Positions 1 through 6,310 of a DNA stretch of 17,188 bases are shown here, piece by piece. This DNA is from an uncultured Odoribacter sp. (GTDB taxonomy: Bacteria > Bacteroidota > Bacteroidia > Bacteroidales > Marinifilaceae): NCBI GenBank assembly GCA_905193145.1, contig CAJJNP010000055.1, positions 1 to 17,188 of the forward strand, in the 5' to 3' direction. The first letter of the stretch is position 1. Each line of letters begins with the position of its first letter. Position numbers and translations under genes: made by a program. Below the pieces are notes generated by a model, which worked only from the letters and a program-made list of their open reading frames with translations, was not told the origin of the DNA and ran no database searches.

Positions 1-432
1 GCCGGAGTTTTTGAATATGATATGCCTGTGACTCTTTTGAAAGGAGATAAAAGCATAACAGAAAAACCGGTAACATTGACTTTGCGTTTGGTCGCTACTC
101 CTGAATTGGGGATTGCCTACGGGGATCGTTCCGAGCTTCGTCTGTTAATTGCAGATATGCTGAAAAAACCTGAAGGTGAAGGATACTATGGAGATATGAC
201 TGTTTTTAAGGATTTGTTTGGCGAATATTCCAAGACTAAACATTTGATGATTATAGACCTTGTAGGTCATGATTTTTGGGATGGAAACTATGGGAGTTAT
301 GGAGGTGCTTATGGATTGTTTTATGAAAAAGGATACTATACTCCTTATGCCAGAAAATTATATAAAATTATTACAGAGAAGGAGATTAAGGATGAGAATG
401 GAAAAATAATGCAAGGTTGGATGGTTCCTTAG
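1..432 (+). CDS. DUF4843-type lipoprotein, C-terminal part (5' truncated by window)
   Basis: The reading frame is open from base 1 and ends with TAG at 430-432, giving 143 visible residues. The first in-frame ATG, at base 22, falls inside the protein and is not a plausible start. The remnant has an extended beta-rich part containing ITEKPVTLTLRLV, followed by an aromatic/Gly-rich tail (WDGNYGSYGGAYG) and a short C-terminus. This resembles the C-terminal half of DUF4843 proteins, which in Bacteroides sit directly after SusC/SusD pairs and before PKD-like lipoproteins. The next gene, 34 bp downstream on the same strand, is exactly such a PKD-like lipoprotein, which strengthens the call. The presumed role is an accessory outer-membrane lipoprotein of a SusC/D uptake complex. 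The lipobox would lie upstream and cannot be seen. The family assignment rests on recognition plus synteny, with no alignment run. Confidence 0.65.
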   Translation, partial: AGVFEYDMPVTLLKGDKSITEKPVTLTLRLVATPELGIAYGDRSELRLLIADMLKKPEGEGYYGDMTVFKDLFGEYSKTKHLMIIDLVGHDFWDGNYGSYGGAYGLFYEKGYYTPYARKLYKIITEKEIKDENGKIMQGWMVP

Positions 433-466
433 GTAGGTAAGTTGTAAATTTAAAATAGAGTTTGTT

Positions 467-2068
467 ATGAAAAAACTAGATATTAAGTATTTATGGATTT
501 TATTCATAGTATTGATGTTTTCATGTATAGATGATGATTCAAAATTCGGAGGTGTGGATATTGATGAAATAAAAATAGAGGGAATTAAGGATTATCAGGA
601 AATCGAATGGGGGGGACATTTGATTGTACAACCCAATGTTACAACGAAATTTGGAGATAAATCTAATTTGTCATTTGTGTGGTATAAGTATAATCAAGAG
701 CAAAGTATAGCAGATACTTTAGCTTATACAAAGGATTTGGATGTTGTAATTAATGATGTTTTGCCTGGAGTGGAAACTACATTGACATTTAAGGTGATTG
801 ATAATAATACTGGTGTGTATTCGTTGTACAATTCTAAATTTGTCACTTTAGGTAAATATTCCGGTGGGACTTTAATGTTATATCGTAACAATGGTGAGAT
901 TGAATTAGGTCTGTTGAAAAAGGATGGAACAACTTTATATGAGAATATTTTTTCTCAAATGAACGAAGGAGAGAAATTAGGAAGTGCTTCCAAAAGAATT
1001 ATTCTTACAAAGAATTATCCTCAAAATTCTTTACCTTATAAAGCTGTTGTTGTTACTTGTGATGACCCGACAGGAGGAGTTTATTTGGATGCAGATGCTT
1101 TTATTAAGAAGGATATCATGAAGAATAAATTTGTTTTTGGAGAAGATATGACTGGAAATATTGTTATCAGTGGAAATTACAATAATCAAAGTACTGAATA
1201 TTTGATTGTAAATGGTAAAGTGCATGGAAGAGCATTCGGATATTCGGATAGGGCAGACTGGGATCCTGAAATAGTTTTTCTTTCCAACCCGACAGAGTAT
1301 GCTGCAGCAGCTTTTGTAGCCCAGCCTACAGATTATCCTTTTTATGCTGCTCCGGTGTTTTATGATAATTTGAATGGAAGGTTTATGTTAAATACTAATG
1401 GAGGGTACTTTAGCTCTATTTCAGGAGAAAATGATGACATTTCAAAATTTGATCCTTCTAATGTAGGCAAAGGTATTATTCTTGTTGCAAGTGGCTCTAT
1501 GAACTCTTCGTTAAATGAAATCTGGGCTTTGATGAAAAATACCAATTCAGGTGAATATATGTTGTTAACATACAAATTCATTTATGATTTTGAGAATCGG
1601 ACCTATTCTTTTGTGTCTCTATCCAAGCAAGTGATCCCAACAGATAAATGTCCGGGTTTGTATGCAGCAACAACATTTGTTCCGGGAACTAAACAGCTTA
1701 TTTCCAGTAGTTATCCATGGGTGATGGAAGCTAAAGGAATCTCAGATGTTTTGCTTTATTTAAGTAATAATAAGGTGTATGCGCTTAATGTACATAATGT
1801 GGCAGAAGGTGTGATTGTTGATGGTAATCAGGAAAATTATACTTTGACCACACTGGATTGTACAGAAGTATCTTGGCCAACAGCAGATGATCCCAATGCC
1901 ACAATACCGCAATTGACTTTAGGAATTATAGATCAAAGCGCCGGAGATAAAAAAGCCGGTATTGCAACTTACAAATTGGATAATATCGGAGGTTTATCTG
2001 CTCATAAATTATATGCAAAGACAGGTTTTTGTGATGAGGTATTATTTACGATAGAAAAACAGGAATAA
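467..2068 (+). CDS. PKD-like family surface lipoprotein of a SusC/D-type operon
   Basis: A 533-residue protein with a basic N-terminus, a hydrophobic stretch and Cys20 (LMFSC), followed at once by IDDDS. Acidic residues right after the lipid-modified Cys resemble the Bacteroidetes lipoprotein export signal for surface display. Residues about 30-130 look like a PKD-type beta sandwich, ending in a segment of the form VIDNNTGVYSLY. The long remainder, starting GGTLMLYRNNGEIELG, resembles the repetitive beta C-terminal region of the PKD-like family found after DUF4843 genes. Length matches that family, about 500-550 residues. It lies 34 bp after the DUF4843 gene and 3 bp before the TlpA gene, so the three are almost certainly one transcript. 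No catalytic motif is visible. The likely job is ligand binding or structural support of an outer-membrane transporter, with unknown substrate. Confidence 0.7.
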   Translation: MKKLDIKYLWILFIVLMFSCIDDDSKFGGVDIDEIKIEGIKDYQEIEWGGHLIVQPNVTTKFGDKSNLSFVWYKYNQEQSIADTLAYTKDLDVVINDVLPGVETTLTFKVIDNNTGVYSLYNSKFVTLGKYSGGTLMLYRNNGEIELGLLKKDGTTLYENIFSQMNEGEKLGSASKRIILTKNYPQNSLPYKAVVVTCDDPTGGVYLDADAFIKKDIMKNKFVFGEDMTGNIVISGNYNNQSTEYLIVNGKVHGRAFGYSDRADWDPEIVFLSNPTEYAAAAFVAQPTDYPFYAAPVFYDNLNGRFMLNTNGGYFSSISGENDDISKFDPSNVGKGIILVASGSMNSSLNEIWALMKNTNSGEYMLLTYKFIYDFENRTYSFVSLSKQVIPTDKCPGLYAATTFVPGTKQLISSSYPWVMEAKGISDVLLYLSNNKVYALNVHNVAEGVIVDGNQENYTLTTLDCTEVSWPTADDPNATIPQLTLGIIDQSAGDKKAGIATYKLDNIGGLSAHKLYAKTGFCDEVLFTIEKQE

Positions 2069-2071
2069 AAT

Positions 2072-3220
2072 ATGAATAAGAATATGAAATTATTTGGAAT
2101 GATTGTTGGTATGGCATGTATAGTATCTGCTTGCCAATCCGGTCGAATGCGAATTATAGGTGAAATTGGTCCGGTACAGGAAAATAAAGTGTATGTAGGT
2201 GAGATTGTTAGTGATTATTACAATACGTTTAAAATTATTGATTCTGCAGCAATTGTTGATGGCAAATTTTCTATAACATTGGATAGTGTTGCACCTCAAA
2301 TGTTGATGCTTGGATTTAGACAGGGAGAAGGGGGACCAATTGTTGTAGAAAATGGAAACTTACACATAAAACTTGTAAAAGAGGAGGCAGGAGGCATTCA
2401 ATGGAATATTATAAATGGTAGCCTGAATAAAGCATATAAGGAATATTTGAGGGAAATATATGTTGCAAAACAGAAGCATGTGACAGATTCATTGGATCGT
2501 TTGTTTTATGCAGCAAGGGAGCAAGGCAATTGCGAAGAGATGGCAAGAATAAAAGAGGAGTCTGTCTCTTATTATGAACAAGGAGAAATTGCGGCTAAAA
2601 AAGTGAATGAGAGATGGGTTGAAGAAAATAAAAATAATGTGATAGGAAGTTATATTTATTATTCCCAATTATTCGTTCGAAAGGATTTTCCTACAAAAGA
2701 TGAAGTGGATAAGGAAAAAGATTATTTACAATCTTTTGAGGGGCAGGCTTTGGAAACACCTTATTGTGAAAAGATGAAGCAAAGATTGGATTTATATGCC
2801 CAATGTTGCATAGGCGCTATTGCTCCCGACATTATTGGTAAGGATACTTTAGGCAACACTTTAAAATTAAGCGACTTTAGAGGGAAATATGTTATTGTTG
2901 ATTTTTGGAATTCTTATTGTCATTGGTGTAGAGAAGAGACGCCCTGGTTGCAGAAAGCCTTGGATGCATTTAAAGATAAGAATTTTACTATTTTGGGAGT
3001 TTCTAATGATCCTAAAAAAGAGTTATGGCTAAAGGCAATTGAAGAAGATAATAGTCGGTGGAATCACATCTTGTTGCCACGAGAAAGCTCTGTTATGGAT
3101 ACCTATTGTATAAAAGGAATTCCTCATATAATTCTGGTTGATCCTGAAGGAAAAATTCTAGCAAAAGATATTAGACATAATGAATTAGTGAGTGTACCTT
3201 TGAAATTTATAGGTGATTAA
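2072..3220 (+). CDS. TlpA-like thioredoxin-fold lipoprotein with N-terminal DUF4369 domain
   Basis: A 382-residue protein with a lipobox (VSAC, Cys21), so it should be membrane-anchored on the periplasmic side or at the outer membrane. Residues about 27-125 fit DUF4369, the beta-sandwich commonly fused to TlpA reductases in Bacteroidetes. Residues about 125-245 are a charged helical linker. Residues about 250-382 form the AhpC/TSA-like thioredoxin domain, opening with IGAIAPDIIGKD and LSDFRGKYVIVDFWN. The redox motif is C283-H-W-C286, and a cis-proline candidate is Pro351 in KGIPHIIL. The expected activity is thiol-disulfide reduction of exported proteins. It starts 3 bp after the PKD-like gene stop, so it is the last gene of that operon, and a strong hairpin follows. 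An alternative start, ATG at 2084, would shorten the N-region by four residues and keep the signal. Confidence 0.88.
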   Translation: MNKNMKLFGMIVGMACIVSACQSGRMRIIGEIGPVQENKVYVGEIVSDYYNTFKIIDSAAIVDGKFSITLDSVAPQMLMLGFRQGEGGPIVVENGNLHIKLVKEEAGGIQWNIINGSLNKAYKEYLREIYVAKQKHVTDSLDRLFYAAREQGNCEEMARIKEESVSYYEQGEIAAKKVNERWVEENKNNVIGSYIYYSQLFVRKDFPTKDEVDKEKDYLQSFEGQALETPYCEKMKQRLDLYAQCCIGAIAPDIIGKDTLGNTLKLSDFRGKYVIVDFWNSYCHWCREETPWLQKALDAFKDKNFTILGVSNDPKKELWLKAIEEDNSRWNHILLPRESSVMDTYCIKGIPHIILVDPEGKILAKDIRHNELVSVPLKFIGD

Positions 3221-3221
3221 A

Positions 3222-3258
3222 ACACAAGACCCGGTATTATACCGGGTCTTGTGTTTTT
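3222..3258 (+). terminator. Rho-independent terminator of the DUF4843-PKD-TlpA operon
   Basis: A perfect 15-bp inverted repeat, ACACAAGACCCGGTA at 3222-3236 and its complement at 3240-3254, with a 3-base TTA loop and a T run at 3254-3258. The A run at 3219-3222 extends the stem into the TlpA stop codon. Flanking A and T runs would let it work on both strands, but no gene approaches it from the right. Confidence 0.93.
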
Positions 3259-3439
3259 GTAAAATTTATATGTATTTTGTCCCGTTTTTTCTCTGAAAAA
3301 TGTAGATTATCAGTGGCTTGTTATTTCTTAAACGAATTCCTAACATGCATTACTTTTGTACATGTTTACATCATAGCTGTTTGTATATCCTTTCTTGCCG
3401 GTCTTGATATAGGTTTTCAGGCATCATTGGGTGATTATA

Positions 3440-3529
3440 ATGTGGAATAAGAAATGGTTTATTTGTTTGTTCTTCGTTTTTCTCTGCCTCGTTCTCAAAT
3501 GTTTTGAGTGCTATAACCTTGGTCTATAG
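3440..3529 (+). CDS. Possible 29-aa hydrophobic Cys-rich micro-ORF
   Basis: ATG at 3440 to TAG at 3527-3529. The peptide starts MWNKKWF, continues with a Phe/Leu/Val/Cys-rich core resembling a single membrane segment or signal peptide, and ends ECYNLGL, with five cysteines in all. A TACTTTTG promoter-like element lies about 85 bp upstream, and no clear ribosome binding site is seen. Positive residues before a hydrophobic core are what a small membrane protein would show, but an ORF of this size in AT-rich DNA is easily due to chance. It could also be the remnant of the signal peptide of a decayed gene. Confidence 0.15.
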   Translation: MWNKKWFICLFFVFLCLVLKCFECYNLGL

Positions 3530-3656
3530 CTCCTGTAAACTGCGGGGAAGGAACGGAGAAGCTTTGAAAGAGTGTGAGAGGAGGGAGGGAATGGAGGCTT
3601 GGAGGATATATCATATCTTGGCAGAAATGAGAGTAGGAAATGCCAAATAAATTATC

Positions 3657-3664
3657 TAATTTTG
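3657..3664 (+). promoter_or_regulatory. Putative -7 element (TAATTTTG) for the ATPase/PD-(D/E)XK gene
   Basis: Exact match to the Bacteroides sigma-ABfr -7 consensus TAnnTTTG, 38 bp before the ATG at 3702. That implies a start site near 3670 and a leader of about 30 nt. No good TTTG is present at the expected -33 spacing, the nearest TTG (3618-3620) being too far, so the call is tentative. Confidence 0.4.
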
Positions 3665-3701
3665 TATGTATTCTATATTTTACATTTAAGATGCATGTAT
3701 T

Positions 3702-5267
3702 ATGAAATATCCGGTTGGTATACAGACTTTCGATCAGATAATAGAACGTGGTTTTGTTTATGTGGATAAGACCGATATGGTCTATTCTTTGGCAACAGAA
3801 GGAAAAATTTACTTTTTGAGCCGTCCCCGGCGTTTCGGGAAAAGTCTGTTGCTTTCCACTCTTCGTGCCTATTTCGAGGGAAAGAAGGAACTGTTTGCCG
3901 GCTTGAAAATCGATGCGTTGGAGCAGGAATGGCATGCACATCGGGTGTTTCATTTTGATTTTAACGGAATCAATTTCACTGAATCCGGTGCTTTAAACCG
4001 GGTATTGGATAGTATGCTTTCCGAGTGGGAGCGGGAATACGGTATTGTAACGGATGTCCCCCAAGAATATGGTTTGCGTTTTTACCGTATCTTGCAGGCT
4101 GCGGCAGAGCAGACGGGACGGGGTGCAGTGGTTCTGGTGGATGAGTATGATAAGCCTTTGCTGGATGTATTGGAGAGGGAGCCTGAATTGTTGGACCGGA
4201 ATCGTGATATATTGAAGGCTTTTTATTCCGTGTTTAAACAAGCCGATGCATCTTTGCGCTTTGTTTTTCTGACGGGTGTTACCAAATTCTCGCAGGTCAG
4301 TGTGTTCAGTGGTTTCAACCAACCCAAGGATATCAGTATGTTTGATAAATATGAAGCTCTTTGTGGCATTACGGAAGAGGAATTGTATACACAGTTTGCA
4401 GAACCTATTCGTGAGATGGCAGAGTCGGACGGTTGTAGCGAAGAGGAAATCCGCCTGCGGTTGAAGCGGCATTATGATGGTTATCACTTCAGTGAGGGGA
4501 TGACAGATATTTACAATCCGTTCAGTGTTTTGAATGCGCTTGATAGTCGCCGAATCCGAGATTACTGGTTCACCAGCGGTACGCCATCTTACTTGATTCG
4601 GTTGATGAATCATTTCCATGAGGGGATAGATGAACTGACCAATAAGTATTATCTTCCGGACGAGTTTATCAATTACAAGGCTGATGTGGAGTATCCATTG
4701 CCGATGATTTATCAGAGTGGTTATCTGACGATTAAGGATTACGACAAGGATTCGAACCTTTTTCTGCTTGATTTTCCTAACAACGAGGTGAAGAGCGGTT
4801 TTCTGGCAATGGTGGCGACGAACTATCTGCAATGTCGTATGCCTTTGGAGTCTTGGATGGTGAAAGCGGTGTTTGCGTTAAAGCGGGGGCAATTGGAAGA
4901 ATTCCGCAAAATGCTGACCTCTTTCCTGGCAGGTATCCCCTATAGCATGCGGCGCAAGGACAATGAGCCGGAACGGGAGCGTTATTTCCACTATACGTTT
5001 TATTTGTTGCTTCGTCTGATGAGTGTTTATACGGTTTTGGTGGAAAAGGAGCAGAGCGAAGGTCGGGTGGACTGCATTGTTGAAACGCCTCAATATGTGT
5101 ATATCTTCGAATTCAAGTTGGATGGCACGGCAGCCGATGCATTGCGGCAGATAGAAGAGAAAGGTTATGCCCGTCCGTATGAATCCGATGCTCGCCAGTT
5201 GTATAAGGTTGGGGTGAATTTTTCTTCCAAGACGGGGACGGTTGAAGGGTGGAAATGCCGTAGATGA
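3702..5267 (+). CDS. AAA-ATPase-like protein with C-terminal PD-(D/E)XK nuclease-like domain
   Basis: A 521-residue protein of the AAA_ATPase-like plus PDDEXK_9 architecture that occurs in many copies in Bacteroidales genomes. The N-terminus MKYPVGIQTFDQIIE followed by YVDKTDMV is typical of the family and supports this start. A Walker A-like loop, RPRRFGKS, places Lys47 at the nucleotide, and Walker B is VVLVDEYD (D147, E148). A middle region of about residues 190-400 includes YDGYHFSEG and YNPFSVLNAL. The C-terminal domain shows the PD-(D/E)XK pattern GRVD (Asp457), then FEFK (Glu470, Lys472), then QIEEKGYA, so the catalytic residues look intact. The gene stands alone: a terminator precedes it and a separate promoter lies after it. 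The biological role of the family is not established. A defence, DNA-repair or mobile-element-linked role is conjecture. It would be cytoplasmic, as no signal or membrane segment is seen. Confidence 0.88.
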   Translation: MKYPVGIQTFDQIIERGFVYVDKTDMVYSLATEGKIYFLSRPRRFGKSLLLSTLRAYFEGKKELFAGLKIDALEQEWHAHRVFHFDFNGINFTESGALNRVLDSMLSEWEREYGIVTDVPQEYGLRFYRILQAAAEQTGRGAVVLVDEYDKPLLDVLEREPELLDRNRDILKAFYSVFKQADASLRFVFLTGVTKFSQVSVFSGFNQPKDISMFDKYEALCGITEEELYTQFAEPIREMAESDGCSEEEIRLRLKRHYDGYHFSEGMTDIYNPFSVLNALDSRRIRDYWFTSGTPSYLIRLMNHFHEGIDELTNKYYLPDEFINYKADVEYPLPMIYQSGYLTIKDYDKDSNLFLLDFPNNEVKSGFLAMVATNYLQCRMPLESWMVKAVFALKRGQLEEFRKMLTSFLAGIPYSMRRKDNEPERERYFHYTFYLLLRLMSVYTVLVEKEQSEGRVDCIVETPQYVYIFEFKLDGTAADALRQIEEKGYARPYESDARQLYKVGVNFSSKTGTVEGWKCRR

Positions 5268-5346
5268 ATCAATTGGTTTGTCGGGATACGTGGATTGATG
5301 ACTAAAATCAGTTACAGAGATTCACTAAAGTTCTCAAAGAGTATTT

Positions 5347-5354
5347 TATCTTTG
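5347..5354 (+). promoter_or_regulatory. Putative -7 element (TATCTTTG) for yaaA
   Basis: Exact TAnnTTTG match, 36 bp before the preferred yaaA ATG at 5390, predicting transcription from about 5360. It overlaps a GTG at 5354 that would otherwise extend the frame, which argues that the GTG is not the start. No clear -33 TTTG is present. Confidence 0.45.
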
Positions 5355-5389
5355 TGTGTAATATTGATGATTATACAGGATTGAAGGAT

Positions 5390-6139
5390 ATGCAGATACT
5401 ACTGGCAAATGCCAAGATAATGTTTGAGAAGTCGGATGTAAAGCCGGCTTCCGTGCCGACGTTTCAGCGAGAGGCTAACGGATTGGCAATGGAGATGGCG
5501 GCGTTGAATGTGGAGGAATTGGCGGAGCAGCTCGGGTGTAGCCGGAAATTGGCGGTTGAGAACTGGAAGCGGTATCAGGATTTTTTCTGTACTGAAAGTA
5601 TGCCTGCTATCATGGCATTTAATGGACAGGCATATAAGCATTTGAAGGCAAATAATTTGAGTGCAGAGACTGTTGATTTTGCTCAGAGGCATTTGTGGAT
5701 TACTTGTTTCTTGTATGGTCTGCTCCGACCGCTGGATGCTGTGGTGCCTTATCGGATGGAACATACGGTGAAATTGCCGTTGGCGGGAGCGGTTTATCAA
5801 TTCTGGAGGGATAAGTTGACTGATGTGTTGATTGAGAGTGTGAAAAATGATGACGGTGTGTTGGTGCATCTTTCAACGGAGGAATATGAACATTTGTTTG
5901 ATTGGCAACGGGTATGTCGGGAGGTGACTGTGGTGCATCCGCTGTTTTATGTGCGTGATGGTAAAGGGAAGTTGAAGATTCAGGCGGTATGGGCAAAGTC
6001 ATGCCGGGGAGCGATGGTGCGCTATATATTGGAAAATCGTATTTCCGGAATAAAAGGACTGCATGCTTTCAGTTACAAAGGTTTTGAATATCGGGCGGAT
6101 TTGGGCGAGATGGCTTATCCGCATTTTGTAAGAGAGTAA
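5390..6139 (+). CDS. yaaA: YaaA family peroxide stress response protein (DUF328/UPF0246)
   Basis: A 249-residue cytoplasmic protein starting MQILLANAKIMFEKSD. The start matches the family's usual N-terminus (M-x-I-L-I-S-P-A-K in E. coli), and length is close to the about 258 residues of E. coli YaaA. Other family features are the FNGQAYKHL segment, the LYGLLRPLDAVVPYRMEH core and the C-terminal RGAMVRYILE and FSYKGFEY segments. E. coli YaaA limits intracellular iron and oxidative DNA damage during hydrogen peroxide stress, and the fold has been linked to DNA binding. In this organism the role is inferred from homology. The frame can be extended to a GTG at 5354, but that codon lies inside the predicted -7 element, so ATG 5390 is chosen. 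A short Cys-rich gene begins 21 bp downstream and is probably cotranscribed. Confidence 0.9.
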   Translation: MQILLANAKIMFEKSDVKPASVPTFQREANGLAMEMAALNVEELAEQLGCSRKLAVENWKRYQDFFCTESMPAIMAFNGQAYKHLKANNLSAETVDFAQRHLWITCFLYGLLRPLDAVVPYRMEHTVKLPLAGAVYQFWRDKLTDVLIESVKNDDGVLVHLSTEEYEHLFDWQRVCREVTVVHPLFYVRDGKGKLKIQAVWAKSCRGAMVRYILENRISGIKGLHAFSYKGFEYRADLGEMAYPHFVRE

Positions 6140-6160
6140 TTTTTTTTAATAGATCCTGCA

Positions 6161-6310
6161 ATGAGTTGGAATGATGATTATGATGTGGATTCTGAAAGTC
6201 TGAACGAAAATGAGGATGTTGAGGTACGCATCTGTGCCGGCTGTGGCTGTGAGTTTATCCCTGATGAAGAGGATGAGGAGTTTTGTATTGATTGCCGGGA
6301 TGATGCGTGA
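6161..6310 (+). CDS. 49-aa acidic Cys-rich (zinc-ribbon-like) small protein
   Basis: A complete 49-codon ORF, ATG 6161 to TGA 6308-6310. The N-terminal half is very acidic (MSWNDDYDVDSESLNENEDV). The C-terminal half has a CAGCGC cluster (Cys25, Cys28, Cys30) and a second knuckle FCIDC (Cys42, Cys45). The CxxC...CxxC layout, about 11 residues between pairs, is that of a minimal zinc ribbon such as those on small regulatory or adaptor proteins. It sits 21 bp after yaaA, and its stop overlaps the ATG of the GH92 gene (TGATG), a classic arrangement for translational coupling. Three features favour a real gene: the exact fit between neighbours, the ordered Cys spacing and the start/stop overlap. 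The function is unknown and I recognise no named family. An 8-T run lies just before it (6139-6148) without a convincing hairpin. Confidence 0.7.
   Translation: MSWNDDYDVDSESLNENEDVEVRICAGCGCEFIPDEEDEEFCIDCRDDA

Larger units (their letters stand above)
3259..3701. other. 443-bp intergenic region
   Basis: No convincing gene longer than about 30 codons is visible on either strand that is not antisense to the ATPase gene. The left part is AT-rich and holds a TACTTTTG element at 3351-3358 matching the Bacteroides -7 consensus, but without a correctly spaced TTTG. The middle holds a short hydrophobic ORF (3440-3529). Bases 3540-3606 are strikingly purine-rich with repeated GG/GGG runs. The right end carries a better placed promoter element for the downstream ATPase gene. 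Confidence 0.7.

Noticed and set aside
3351..3358. TACTTTTG as a firm promoter for a non-coding RNA
   Set aside because: The -7 match is exact, but there is no correctly spaced -33 element, no clear RNA structure and no terminator before the next gene.
3993..4832. 279-codon open frame on the minus strand
   Set aside because: It is antisense to the well-supported ATPase gene, shows no family motif and has shadow-like composition.
5354..5389. GTG start extending YaaA by 12 residues
   Set aside because: The GTG lies within the predicted -7 element TATCTTTG, and family N-termini align with the ATG at 5390.
5399..5869. 156-codon minus-strand frame over yaaA
   Set aside because: A His/Gln/Arg/Pro-rich shadow of the yaaA frame with no domain.
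6095..6148. GCGGAT/ATCCGC stem near the yaaA end followed by an 8-T run, considered as a terminator
   Set aside because: The stem is only 6 bp with a 16-base loop, and the T run begins about 16 bases after it, so it is not a convincing intrinsic terminator.
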